This document shows, piece after piece, positions 37,801-50,756 of a stretch of DNA of 64,000 nucleotides. Source of the DNA: Branchinecta lynchi (taxonomy: Eukaryota > Arthropoda > Branchiopoda > Anostraca > Branchinectidae); the NCBI GenBank assembly GCA_023053575.1, contig JAKZAP010000065.1:260501-324500 (forward strand). Direction: 5' to 3'. A program made the position numbers and the translations under genes. How positions within the stretch are numbered: position 1 is the first letter of the stretch; every line of letters starts with the position of its first letter. The notes below the pieces were generated by a model that saw only the letters and a program-made list of their open reading frames with translations, was not told the DNA's origin and did no database searches.

Positions 37801-40800
37801 GTGGGAACACAAACCTTGTGGGAAAACCAACCTTGCGGGAAAACCAACCTTGTGGGGAAAACAAACCTTGTGGGGAAACAAACCTAGTGGGAAAACAAAC
37901 CTTGTGAGAAAACAATCCTTGTGGGAAAACAAAACCTTGTGGGGAAACAAACCTTGCGGGAAAACTAACCTTGTGGGAAAACAAACCTTGTGAGAAAACA
38001 AACCTTGTGGGAAAACCAACCTTATGGGGAAAGCAACCCTGCGGGAAAACCAACCTTGTGGGACCAACCTTGTGGGAAAACGAACCTTGTGGGAAAGCAA
38101 CCCTGCGGGAAAACCAACCTTGTGCGAAAACCAAACCTTGTGGGAAAACCAACCTTGTGGGAAAGCGAACCTTTTGGAAAAACCAACACAGTGGGAAAAC
38201 AAACCTTGTGGGGGAACAAACCTTGCGGGAAAACTAACCTTGTGGGAAAACAAACCCTGCGGGAAAACCAACCTTGTGGGAAAACCAACCTTGTGGGGAA
38301 ACAAACCTTTCGGGAAAACCAACCTTGTGGGAAAACAAACCTTGCGGGAAAACTAACCTTGTGGGAAAACAAACCCTGCGGGAAAACCAACCTTGTGGAA
38401 AAACCAACCTTGTGGGGAAACAAACCTTTCGGGAAAACCAACCTTGTGGGAAAACAAACATTGTGTTAAATCAGACCTTGTGGGAAAACTAACCTTGCGG
38501 GAAAACCAACCTTGTGGGAAAACCAACCTTATGGGAAAACCAACCTTGCGGGAAAACCAACCTTGGGGGAAAACAAACCTTTCGGGAAAACCAACCTTGT
38601 GGGAAAACAAACATTGTGTTAAATCAGACCTTGTGGGAAAACTAACCTTGCGGGAAAACCAACCTTGTGGGAAAACCAACCTTGCGGGAAAACCAACCTT
38701 GGGGGAAAACAAACCTTGGGGGAAAACAAACCTTGTGGGAAAACAAACCTTGTGGGAAAACCAACCTAGTGGGAAAACAAACCTTGTGAGAAAACAAACC
38801 TTGTGGGAAAACCAACCTTATGGGGGAAACAAACCCTGAGGGAAAACCAACCTTGTGGGAAAACCAACCTTGCGGGAAAGCGAACCTTTTGGGAAAACCA
38901 ACACAGTGGGAAAACAAACCTTGTGAGAAAACAATCCTTGTGGGAAAACAAACCTTGTGGGGAAACAAACCTTGTGGGGAAACAAACCTTGTGGGAAAAC
39001 TAACCTTGTGGGAAAACAAACCTTGCGGGAAAACTAACCTTGTGGGAAAACAAACCCTGCGGGAAAACAAACCTTGTGGGAAAACCAACCTTGTGGGGAA
39101 ACAAACCTTTCTGGAAAACCAACCTTGTGGCAAAACAAACCTTGTGGGAAAACAAACCTTGTGGGAAAACAAACCTTGTGGGAAAACAAACCTTGTGAGA
39201 AAACAAACCTTGTGGGGAAACAAACCTAGTGGGAAAACAAACCTTGTGAGAAAACAAACCTTGTGGGAAAACCAACCTTGCGGGAAAGCGAACCTTGCGG
39301 GAAAGCGAACCTCTTGGGAAAACCAACACAGTGGGAAAACAAACCTTGTGAGAAAACAATCCTTGTGGGAAAACAAACCTTGTGGGGAAACAAACCTTGT
39401 GGGGAAACAAACCTTGTGGGAAAACAAACCTTGTGAGAAAACTAACCTTGTGGGGAAACAAACCTAGTGGGAAAACAAACCTTGTGAGAAAACAAACCTT
39501 GTGGGAAAACCAACCTTGCGGGAAAGCGAACCTTGCGGGAAAGCGAACCTCTTGGGAAAACCAACACAGTGGGAAAACAAACCTTGTGAGAAAACAATCC
39601 TTGTGGGAAAACAAACCTTGTGGGGAAACAAACCTTGTGGGGAAACAAACCTTGTGGGAAAACTAACCTTGTGGGAAAACAAACCTTGTGGGGAAACAAA
39701 CCTTGTGGGGAAACAAACCTTGTGAGAAAACAATCCTTGTGGGAAAACAAACCTTGTGGGGAAACAAACCTTGTGGGGAAACAAACCTTGTGGGAAAACA
39801 AACCTTGTGGGAAAACCAACCTTATGGGGAAAGCAAACCTGCGGGAAAACCAACCTTGTGGGAAAACCAACCTTGTGGGAAAACCAACCTTGTGGGAAAG
39901 CGAACCTTTTGCGAAAACCAACACAGTGGGAAAACAAACCTTGTGGGAAAACAAACCTTGTGGGGAAACAAACCTTGCGGGAAAACTAACCTTGTGGGAA
40001 AACAAACCCTGCGGGAAAACCAACCTTGGGGGAAAACAAAGCTTGTGGGAAAACATACCTTGTGGGAAAACCAACCTAGTGGGAAAAACAACCTAGTGGG
40101 AAAACAAACCTTGTGAGAAAACAAACCTTGTGGGAAAACCAACCTTGCGGGAAAGCGAACCTTGCGGGAAAGCGAACCTCTTGGGAAAACCAACACAGTG
40201 GGAAAACAAACCTTGTGAGAAAACAATCCTTGTGGGAAAACAAACCTTGTGGGGAAACAAACCTTGTGGGGAAACAAACCTTGTGGGAAAGCTAACCTTG
40301 TGGGAAAACAAACCTTGTGGGGAAACAAACCTTGTGGGGAAACAAACCTTGTGAGAAAACAATCCTTGTGGGAAAACAAACCTTGTGGGGAAACAAACCT
40401 TGTGGGGAAACAAACCTTGTGGGGAAACAAACCTTGTGGGAAAACAAACCTTGTGGGAAAACCAACCTTATGGGGAAAGCAACCCTGCGGGAAAACCAAC
40501 CTTGTGGGAAAACCAACCTTGTGGGAAAACCAACCTTGTGGGAAAACGAACCTTTTGCGAAAACCAACACAGTGGGAAAACAAACCTTGTGGGAAAACAA
40601 ACCTTGTGGGGAAACAAACCTTGCGGGAAAACTAACCTTGTGGGAAAACAAACCCTGCGGGAAAACCAACCTTGTGGGAAAACCAACCTTGTGTTGAAAC
40701 AAACCTTTCGGGAAAACCAGCCTTGTGGGAAAACAAACCTTGCGGGAAAACTAACCTTGTGGGAAAACAAACCCTGCGGGAAAACCAACCTTGTGGGAAA

Positions 40801-42788
40801 ACCAACCTTGTGGGGAAACAAACCTTTCGGGAAAACCAACCTTGTGGGAAAACAAACATTGTGTTAAATCAGACCTTGTGGGAAAACTAACCTTGCGGGA
40901 AAACCAACCTTGTGGGAAAACCAACCTTATGGGAAAACCAACCTTGCGGGAAAACCAACCTTGGGGAAAAACAAACCTTGTGGGTAAACAAACCTTGTGG
41001 GAAAACAAACCTTGTGGGAAAACCAACCTAGTGGGAAAAGAAACCTTGTGAGAAAACAAACCTTTTGGGAAAACCAACCTTATGGGGAAACAAACCCTGC
41101 GGGAAAACCAACCTTATGGGAAAACCATCCTTGCGGGAAAGCGACACAGTGGGAAAACAAACCTTGTGGGAAAACAATACTTGTGGGAAAACAAACCTTG
41201 TGGGGAAACAAACCTTGTGGGGAAACAAACCTTGTGGGAAAACTAACCTTGTGGGAAAACAAACCTTGCGGGAAAACTAACCTTGTGGGAAAACAAACCC
41301 TGCGGGAAAACAAACCTTGTGGGAAAACCAACCTTGTGGGTAAACAAACCTTTCTGGAAAACCAACCTTGTGGCAAAACAAACCTTGTGGGAAAACAAAC
41401 CTTGTGGGAAAACAAACCTTGTGGGAAAACAAACCTTGCGGGAAAACTAACCTTGTGGGAAAACAAACCCTGCGGGAAAACCAGCCTTGTGGGAAAACCA
41501 ACCTTGTTGGGAAACAAACCTTTCGGGAAAACCAACCTTGTGGGAAAACAAACCTTGTGAGAAAACAAACATTGTGGGGAAACAAACCTTGTGGGAAAAC
41601 CAGCCTTGCGGGAAAGCTAACCTTTTGGGAAAACCAACCTTATGGGGAAAGCAACCCTGCGGGAAAACCAACCTTGTGGGAAAACCAACCTTGTGGGAAA
41701 ACCAACCTTTTGGAAAAGCGAACCTTTTGGGAAAACCAACACAGTGGGAAAACAAACCTTGTGGGAAAACAAACCTTGTGGGAAAACAAACCTTGTGGGG
41801 AAACAAACCTTGTGGGAAAACCAACCTTGCGGGAAAGCGAACCTTTTGGGAAAACCAACACAGTGGGAAAACAAACCTTGTGGGTAAACCAACCTTTGGG
41901 AAAACCAACCTTGGGGGAAAACAAAGCTTGTGGGAAAACAAACCTTGTGGGAAAACCAACCTAGTGGGAAAAACAACCTTGGGGGAAAACAAAGCTTGTG
42001 GGAAAACAAACCTTGTGGGAAAACCAACCTAGTGGGAAAAAGAACCTAGTGGGAAAACAAACCTTGTGAGAAAACAAACCTTGTGGGAAAACCAACCTTA
42101 TGGGGAAAGCAACACTGCGGGAAAACCAACCTTGTGGGAAAACCAACCTTGTGGGAAAACCAACCTTGTGGGAAAGCGAACCTTTTGGGAAAACCAACAC
42201 AGTGGGAAAACAAACCTTGTGGGAAAACAAACCTTGTGGGGAAACAAACCTTGCGGGAAAACTAACCTTGTGGGAAAACAAACCCTGCGGGAAAACCAAC
42301 CTTGGGGGAAAACCAACCTTGCGGGAAAGCGAACCTTTTGGGAAAACCAACACAGTGGGAAAACAAACCTTGTGAGAAAACAATCCTTGTGGGAAAACAA
42401 ACCTTGTGGGGAAACAAACCTTGTGGGGAAACAAACCTTGTGGGAAAACTAACCTTGTGGGAAAACAAACCTTGCGGGAAAACTAACCTTGTGGGAAAAC
42501 AAACCCTGCGGGAAAAAAAACCTTGTGGGAAAACCAACCTTATGGGGAAAGCAACCCTACGGGAAAACCAACCTTGTGGGAAAACCAACCTTGTGGGAAA
42601 ACCAACCTTGTGGGAAAGCGAACCTTTTGGGAAAACCAACACAGTGGGAAAACAAACCTTGTGGGAAAACAAACCTTGCGGGAAAACTAACCTTGTGGGA
42701 AAACCAACCTTGCGGGAAAGCGAACCTTTTGGGAAAACCAACACAGTGGGAAAGCAAACCTTGTGAGAAAACAATCCTTGTGGGAAAA
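28846..42788 (-). repeat. Satellite block F, right arm of the central fold-back
   Basis: Minus-oriented array mirroring block C in reverse order. The portion up to about 38.8 kb is rich in homopolymer indels. The portion 39.0-42.8 kb is clean and pairs closely with 12.9-16.7 kb. It holds one copy of the 2,992-bp segment where block C has two, and three copies of a 0.8-kb segment where block C has one. Confidence 0.93.
31690..34100 (-). repeat. About 0.8-kb segment in three tandem copies
   Basis: The rare unit CCTCATGGGGAAAGC recurs with CATG at 32177, 32980 and 33787, spacing 803 and 807 bp. The left arm has the matching CATGAGG once, at 25268. Neighbouring variants repeat with the same period. 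Neither spacing is a multiple of 17; the excess of 4 and 8 bases can be accounted for by added homopolymer bases. Limits are approximate. Confidence 0.8.
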
Positions 42789-42808
42789 CAAACGAAAAAA
42801 CAAAACAA
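42789..42808. other. Orientation switch J6, inverted twin of J2
   Basis: CAAACGAAAAAACAAAACAA here is the exact reverse complement of 12830-12849. The satellite on both sides is also the exact inverse for at least 20 bases each way. It returns the array to plus orientation. Confidence 0.95.
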
Positions 42809-45800
42809 CCCAAAAGGTTCGCTTTCCCACAAGGTTGGTTTTCCCACAAGGTTGGTTTTCCCGCAGGGTTGCTTTCCCCATAAGGTTTGTTTTCCCACAA
42901 GGTTTGTTTTCCCACAAGGTTTGTTTTCCCACAAGGTTTGTTTTCCCGAAAGGTTTGTTTCCCCACAAGGTTGGTTTTCCCACAAGGTTGGTTTTCCCGC
43001 AGGGTTTGTTTTCCCACAAGGTTAGTTTTCCCGCAAGGTTTGTTTTCCCACAAGGTTAGTTTTCCCACAAGGTTTGTTTCCCCACAAGGTTTGTTTCCCC
43101 ACAAGGTTTGTTTTCCCACAAGGATTGTTTTCTCACAAGGTTTGTTTTCCCACTGTGTTGGTTTTCCCAAAAGGTTCGCTTTCCCGCAAGGTTGGTTTTC
43201 CCACAAGGTTGGTTTTCCCGCAGGGTTTGTTTCCCCATAAGGTTGGTTTTCCCACAAGGTTCGTTTTCCCGCAGGGTTTGTTTTCCCACAAGGTTAGTTT
43301 CCCCGAAAGGTTTGTTTCCCCACAAGGTTTGTTTTCCCACAAGGGTTGTTTTCTCACAAGGTTTGTTTTCCCACTAGGTTTGTTTCCCCACAAGGTGTGT
43401 TTTCCCACAAGGTTTGTTTTCCCCAAAGGTTGGTTTTCCCGCATGGTTGGTTTTCCCACAAGGTTTGTTTTCCCACTGTGTTGGTTTTCCCAAAAGGTTC
43501 GCTTTCCCACAAGGTTGGTTTTCCCACAAGGTTGGTTTTCCCGCAGGGTTGCTTTCCCCATAAGGTTTGTTTTCCCACAAGGTTTGTTTTCCCACAAGGT
43601 TTGTTTTCCCACAAGGTTTGTTTTCCCGAAAGGTTTGTTTCCCCACAAGGTTGGTTTTCCCGCAGGGTTTGTTTTCCCACAAGGTTAGTTTTCCCGCAAG
43701 GTTTGTTTCCCCACAAGGTTTGTTTTCCCACAAGGTTTGTTTTCCCACTGTGTTGGTTTTCCTAAAAGGTTCGCTTTCCCACAAGGTTGGTTTTCCCACA
43801 AGGTTTGTTTTCCCACAAGGTTAGTTTTCCCACAAGGTTTGTTTCCCCACAAGGTTTGTTTCCCCACAAGGTTTGTTTTCCCACAAGGTTTGTTTTCCCC
43901 CAAGGTTGGTTTTCCCGCAAGGTTGGTTTTCCCACAAGGTTGGTTTTCCCACTGTGTTGGTTTTCCCAAAAGGTTCGCTTTCCCACAAGGTTGGTTTTCC
44001 CACAAGGTTGGTTTTCCCACAGGGTTGCTTTCCCCATAAGGTTTGTTTTCCCACTAGGTTGTGTTTCCCACTAGGTTGGTCTTCCCACAAGGTTTGTTTT
44101 CCCACAAGCTTTGTTTTCCCCCAAGGTTGGTTTTCCCGCAAGGTTGGTTTTCCCACAAGGTTTGTTTTCCCACTTTGTTGGTTTTCCCAAAAGGTTCGCT
44201 TTCCCGCAAGGTTGGTTTTCCCACAAGGTTTGTTTCCCCAAAAGGTTTGTTTTCCCACAAGGTTTGTTTTCCCACAAGGTTGGTTTTCCCGAAAGGTTTG
44301 TTTCCCCACAAGGTTGGTTTTCCCACAAGGTTGGTTTTCCCGCAGGGTTTGTTTTCCCACAAGGTTAGTTTTCCCGCAAGGTTTGTTTCCCCACAAGGTT
44401 TGTTTTCCCACAAGGATTGTTTTCTCACAAGGTTTGTTTTCCCACTAGGTTTGTTTCCCCACAAGGTTTGTTTTCCCACAAGGTTTGTTTTCCCCCAAGG
44501 TTGGTTTTCCCGCAAGGTTGGTTTTCCCACAAGTTTTGTTTTCCCACTGTGTTGGTTTTCCCAAAAGGTTCGCTTTCCCACAAGGTTCGTTTTCCCACAA
44601 GGTTGGTTTTCCCACAAGGTTGGTTTTCCCGAAGGGTTGCTTTCCCCATAAGGTTGGTTTTCCCACAAGGTTTGTTTTCTCACAAGGTTTTTTTCCCACT
44701 AGGTTGTTTTTCCCACTAGGTTGGTTTTCCGAAAAGGTTTGTTTTCCCACAAGCTTTGTTTTCCCCCATGGTTGGTTTTCCCGCAAGGTTGGTTTTCCCA
44801 CAAGGTTTGTTTTCCCACTGTGTTGGTTTTCCCAAAAGGTTCGCTTTCCCGCAAGGCTGGTTTTCCCACAAGGTTTGTTTCCCCACAATGTTTGTTTTCT
44901 CACAAGGTTTGTTTTCCCACAAGGTTGGTTTTCCCGAAAGATTTGTTTCCCCACAAGATTGGTTTTCCCGCAAGGTTTGTTTTCCCACAAGGTTAGTTTT
45001 CCCGCAAGGTTTGTTTTCCCACAAGGTTAGTTTTCCCACAAGGTTTGTTTCCCCACAAGGTATGTTTCCCCACAAGGTTTGTTTTCCCACAAGGATTGTT
45101 TTCTCACAAGGTTTGTTTTCCCACTGTGTTGGTTTTCCCAAAAGGTTCGCTTTCCCGCAAGGTTCGCTTTCCCACAAGGTTGGTTTTCCCACAATGTTTG
45201 TTTTCTCACAAGGTTTGTTTTCCCACAAGGTTGGTTTTCCCGAAAGGTTTGTTTCCCCACAAGGTTGGTTTTCCCACAAGGCTGGTTTTCCCGCAGGGTT
45301 TGTTTTCCCACAAGGTTAGTTTTCCCGCAAGGTTTGTTTTCCCACAAGGTTAGTTTTCCCACAAGGTTTGTTTCCCCACAAGGTTTGTTTCCCCACAAGG
45401 TTTGTTTTCCCACAAGGATTGTTTTCTCACAAGGTTTGTTTTTCCAATGTGTTGGTTTTCCCAAGAGGTTCGCTTTCCCGCAAGGTTCGCTTTCCCGCAA
45501 GGTTGGTTTTCCCACAAGGTTTGTTTTCTCACAAGGTTTGTTTTCCCACTAGGTTTGTTTCCAAACAAGGTTTGTTTTGTCACAAGGTTTGTTTTCCCAC
45601 AAGGTTTGTTTTCCCACAAGGTTTGTTTTCCCACAAGGTTTGTTTTGCCACAAGGTTGGTTTTCCAGAAAGGTTTGTTTCCCCACAAGGTTGGTTTTCCC
45701 ACAAGGTTTCTTTTCCCGCAGGGTTTGTTTTCCCACAAGGTTAGTTTTCCCGCAAGGTTTGTTTTCCCACAAGGTTTGTTTTCCCACTGTGTTGGTTTTC

Positions 45801-46099
45801 CCAAAAGGTTCGCTTTCCCACAAGGTTGGTTTTCCCCCAAGGTTGGTTTTCCCGCAAGGTTGGTTTTCCCACAAGGTTTGTTTTCCCACTGTGTTGGTTT
45901 TCCCAAAAGGTTCGCTTTCCCACAAGGTTCGTTTTCCCACAAGGTTGGTTTTCCCACAAGGTTGGTTTTCCCGCAGGGTTGCTTTCCCCATAAGGTTGGT
46001 TTTCCCACAAGGTTTGTTTTCTCACAAGGTTTGTTTTCCCACTAGGTTGTTTTTCCCACTAGGTTGGTTTTCCCACAAGGTTTGTTTTCCCACAAGCTT

Positions 46100-49000
46100 T
46101 GTTTTCCCGCAAGGTTGGTTTTCCCACAAGGTTTGTTTCCCCAAAAGGTTTGTTTTCCCACAAGGTTTGTTTTCCCACAAGGTTGGTTTTCCCGAAAGGT
46201 TTATTTCCCCACAAGGTTGGTTTTCCCACAAGGTTGGTTTTCCCGCAGGGTTTGTTTTCCCACAAGGTTAGTTTTCCCGCAAGGTTTGTTTCCCCACAAG
46301 GTTTGTTTTCCCACAAGGATTGTTTTCTCACAAGGTTTGTTTTCCCACAAGGTTTGTTTCCCCACAAGGTTTGTTTTCCCACAAGGATTGTTTTCTCACA
46401 AGGTTGTTTTCCCATTGTGTTGGTTTTCCCAAAAGGTTCGCTTTCCCGCAAGGTTGGTTTTCCCCCAAGGTTGGTTTTCCCGCAGGGTTTGTTTTCCCAC
46501 AAGGTTAGTTTTCCCGCAAGGTTTGTTTCCCCACAAGGTTTGATTTCCCACAAGGTTTGTTTTCCCACTGTGTTGGTTTTCCCAAAAGGTTCGCTTTCCC
46601 ACAAGGTTGGTTTTCCCACAAGGTTGGTTTTCCCACAAGGTTGGTTTTCCCGCAGGGTTGCTTTCCCCATAAGGTTGGTTTTCCCACAAGGTTTGTTTTC
46701 TCACAAGGTTTGTTTTCCCACTAGGTTGTTTTTCCCACTAGGTTGGTTTTCCCACAAGGTTTGTTTTCCCACAAGCTTTGTTTTCCCCCAAGGTTGTTTT
46801 TCCCACTAGGTTGGTTTTCCCACAAGGTTTGTTTTCCCTCAAGCTTTGTTTTCCCCCAAGGTTAGTTTTCCCGCAAGGTTTGTTTTCCCACAAGGTTTGT
46901 TTTGTCACAAGGTTTGTTTTCTCACAAGGTTTGTTTTCCCACAAGGTTTGTTTTCCCACAAGGTTTGTTTTGCCACAAGGTTGGTTTTCCAGAAAGGTTT
47001 GTTTCCCCACAAGGTTGGTTTTCCCACAAGGTTTCTTTTCCCGCAGGGTTTGTTTTCCCACAAGGTTAGTTTTCCCGCAAGGTTTGTTTTCCCACAAGGT
47101 TTGTTTTCCCACTGTGTTGGTTTTCCCAAAAGGTTCGCTTTCCCACAAGGTTGGTTTTCCCACAAGGTTGGTTTTCCCACAAGGTTGGTTTTCCCGCAGG
47201 GTTGCTTTCCCCATAAGGTTGGTTTTCCCACAAGGTTTGTTTTCCCGCAGGGTTTGTTTTCCCACAAGGTTAGTTTTCCCGCAAGGTTTGTTTTCCCACA
47301 AGGTTAGTTTTCCCACAAGGTTTGTTTCCCCACAAGGTTTGTTTCCCCACAAGGTTTGTTTTCCCACAAGGATTGTTTTCTCACAAGGTTGTTTTCCCAC
47401 TGTGTTGGTTTTCCCAAAAGGTTCGCTTTCCCGCAAGGTTGGTTTTCCCCCAAAGGTTGGTTTTCCCGCAGGGTTTGTTTTCCCACAAGGTTAGTTTTCC
47501 CGCAAGGTTTGTTTCCCCACAAGGTTTGATTTCCCACAAGGTTTGTTTTCCCACTGTGTTGGTTTTCCCAAAAGGTTCGCTTTCCCACAAGGTTGGTTTT
47601 CCCACAAGGTTGGTTTTCCCACAAGGTTGGTTTCCCACAAGGTTAGTTTTCCCACAAGGTTTGTTTCCCCACAAGGTTTGTTTCCCCACAAGGTTTGTTT
47701 TTCCACAAGGTTTGTTTTCCCACTGTGTTGGTTTTCCCAAAAGGTTCGCTTTCCCACAAGGTTGGTTTTCCCACAAGGTTGGTTTTCCCACAAGGTTGGT
47801 TTTCCCGCAGGGTTGCTTTCCCCATAAGGTTGGTTTTCCCACAAGGTTTGTTTTCCCGCAGGGTTTGTTTTCCCACAAGGTTAGTTTTCCCGCAAGGTTT
47901 GTTTTCCCACAAGGTTAGTTTTCCCACAAGGTTTGTTTCCCCACAAGGTTTGTTTCCCCACAAGGTTTGTTTTCCCACAAGGATTGTTTTCTCACAAGGT
48001 TGTTTTCCCACTGTGTTGGTTTTCCCAAAAGGTTCGCTTTCCCGCAAGGTTGGTTTTCCCCAAGGTTGGTTTTCTCGCAGGGTTTGTTTTCCCACAAGGT
48101 TAGTTTTCCCGCAAGGTTTGTTTCCCCACAAGGTTTGATTTCCCACAAGGTTTGTTTTCCCACTGTGTTGGTTTTCCCAAAAGGTTCGCTTTCCCACAAG
48201 GTTGGTTTTCCCACAAGGTTGGTTTTCACACAAGGTTGGTTTTCCCGCAGGGTTGCTTTCCCCATAAGGTTGGTTTTCCCACAAGGTTTGTTTTCTCACA
48301 AGGTTTGTTTTCCCACTAGGTTGTTTTTCCCACTAGGTTGGTTTTCCCACAAGGTTTGTTTTCCCACAAGCTTTGTTTTCCCCCAAGGTTGTTTTTCCCA
48401 CTAGGTTGGTTTTCCCACAAGGTTTGTTTTCCCTCAAGCTTTGGTTTCCCCCAAGGTTGGTTTTCCCGCAAGGTTGGTTTACCCACAAGGATTGTTTTCC
48501 CACTGTGTTGGTTTTCCCAAAAGGTTCGCTTTCCCGCAAGGTTGGTTTTCCCACAAGGTTTGTTTCCCCACTAGGTTTGTTTTCCCACAAGGTTTGTTTT
48601 CCCACAAGGTTGGTTTTCCCGAAAGGTTTGTTTCCCCACAAGGTTGGTTTTCCCACAAGGTTTCTTTTCCCGCAGGGTTTGTTTTCCCACAAGGTTAGTT
48701 TTCCCGCAAGGTTTGTTTTCCCACAAGGTTTGTTTTCCCACTGTGTTGGTTTTCCCAAAAGGTTCGCTTTCCCACAAGGTTGGTTTTCCCACAAGGTTGG
48801 TTTTCCCACAAGGTTGGTTTTCCCGCAGGGTTGCTTTCCCCATAAGGTTGGTTTTCCCACAAGGTTTGTTTTCCCGCAGGGTTTGTTTTCCCACAAGGTT
48901 AGTTTTCCCGCAAGGTTTGTTTTCCCACAAGGTTAGTTTTCCCACAAGGTTTGTTTCCCCACAAGGTTTGTTTCCCCACAAGGTTTGTTTTCCCACAAGG

Positions 49001-49900
49001 ATTGTTTTCTCACAAGGTTGTTTTCCCACTGTGTTGGTTTTCCCAAAAGGTTCGCTTTCCCGCAAGGTTGGTTTTCCCCCAAGGTTGGTTTTCCCGCAGG
49101 GTTTGTTTTCCCACAAGGTTAGTTTTCCCGCAAGGTTTGTTTCCCCACAAGGTTTGATTTCCCACAAGGTTTGTTTTCCCACTGTGTTGGTTTTCCCAAA
49201 AGGTTCGCTTTCCCACAAGGTTGGTTTTCCCACAAGGTTGGTTTTCCCACAAGGTTGGTTTTCCCACAAGGTTAGTTTTCCCACAAGGTTTGTTTCCCCA
49301 CAAGGTTTGTTTCCCCACAAGGTTTGTTTTCCCACAAGGTTTGTTTTCCCACTGTGTTGGTTTTCCCAAAAGGTTCGCTTTCCCACAAGGTTGGTTTTCC
49401 CACAAGGTTGGTTTTCCCACAAGGTTGGTTTTCCCGCAGGGTTGCTTTCCCCATAAGGTTGGTTTTCCCACAAGGTTTGTTTTCCCGCAGGGTTTGTTTT
49501 CTCACAAGGTTAGTTTTCCCGCAAGGTTTGTTTTCCCACAAGGTTAGTTTTCCCACAAGGTTTGTTTCCCCACAAGGTTTGTTTCCCCACAAGGTTTGTT
49601 TTCCCACAAGGATTGTTTTCTCACAAGGTTGTTTTCCCACTGTGTTGGTTTTCCCAAAAGGTTCGCTTTCCCGCAAGGTTGGTTTTCCCCAAGGTTGGTT
49701 TTCTCGCAGGGTTTGTTTTCCCACAAGGTTAGTTTTCCCGCAAGGTTTGTTTCCCCACAAGGTTTGATTTCCCACAAGGTTTGTTTTCCCACTGTGTTGG
49801 TTTTCCCAAAAGGTTCGCTTTCCCACAAGGTTGGTTTTCCCACAAGGTTGGTTTTCCCACAAGGTTGGTTTTCCCGCAGGGTTGCTTTCCCCATAAGGTT
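46100..49900 (+). repeat. Higher-order repeat of about 1.6 kb, right arm
   Basis: The rare unit with TGATTTCCC starts at 46541, 47527, 48136, 49155 and 49765. The spacings alternate 986, 609, 1019 and 610 bp, which gives a compound period of about 1.60-1.63 kb. The same order recurs in the second 7,880-bp copy at about 54.0-57.8 kb and inverted in the left arm. Confidence 0.8.
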
Positions 49901-50756
49901 GGTTTTCCCACAAGGTTTGTTTTCTCACAAGGTTTGTTTTCCCACTAGGTTGTTTTTCCCACTAGGTTGGTTTTCCCACAAGGTTTGTTTTCCCACAAGC
50001 TTTGTTTTCCCCCAAGGTTGTTTTTCCCACTAGGTTGGTTTTCCCACAAGGTTTGTTTTCCCTCAAGCTTTGTTTTCCCCCAAGGTTGGTTTTCCCGCAA
50101 GGTTGGTTTACCCACAAGGATTGTTTTCCCACTGTGTTGGTTTTCCCAAAAGGTTCGCTTTCCCGCAAGGTTGGTTTTCCCACAAGGTTTGTTTCCCCAC
50201 TAGGTTTGTTTTCCCACAAGGTTTGTTTTCCCACAAGGTTGGTTTTCCCGAAAGGTTTGTTTCCCCACAAGGTTGGTTTTCCCAAAAGGTTCGCTTTCCC
50301 ACAAGGTTGGTTTTCCCACAAGGTTGGTTTTCCCACAAGGTTGGTTTTCCCGCAGGGTTGCTTTCCCCATAAGGTTGGTTTTCCCACAAGGTTTGTTTTC
50401 TCACAAGGTTTGTTTTCCCACTAGGTTGTTTTTCCCACTAGGTTGGTTTTCCCACAAGGTTTGTTTTCCCACAAGCTTTGTTTTCCCCCAAGGTTGTTTT
50501 TCCCACTAGGTTGGTTTTCCCACAAGGTTTGTTTTCCCTCAAGCTTTGTTTTCCCCCAAGGTTGGTTTTCCCGCAAGGTTGGTTTACCCACAAGGATTGT
50601 TTTCCCACTGTGTTGGTTTTCCCAAAAGGTTCGCTTTCCCGCAAGGTTGGTTTTCCCACAAGGTTTGTTTCCCCACTAGGTTTGTTTTCCCACAAGGTTT
50701 GTTTTCCCACAAGGTTGGTTTTCCCGAAAGGTTTGTTTCCCCACAAGGTTGGTTTT
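49805..50756 (+). repeat. 476-bp unit repeated twice (within copy 1)
   Basis: Sequence at about 49805-50280 recurs at 50281-50756 with offset 476 (28 units), for example 49967-50203 at 50443-50679. The same pair lies at about 57685-58636 in the second 7,880-bp copy. The left arm shows a single copy (5486-5722), which accounts for most of its shorter length there. Confidence 0.8.

Larger units (their letters stand above)
26280..38830. other. Stretch dense in homopolymer indels
   Basis: Seen directly: extra or missing bases in C, A or G runs knock the 17-bp register about once per 100 bp or more often. Examples are TTTTCCCCACAAGG near 26285, GTTTCCCCCACAAGG near 26458, TCTTGGAAAACC near 31310, GGAAAAACCAACC near 33018, CCAACCCTTGTG near 33523 and GTGGGACCAACC near 38060. 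Matching positions in the other arm (for example 18-25 kb) keep the run length. Such errors are typical of unpolished long-read consensus. A burst of real slippage is the alternative. Confidence 0.75.
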
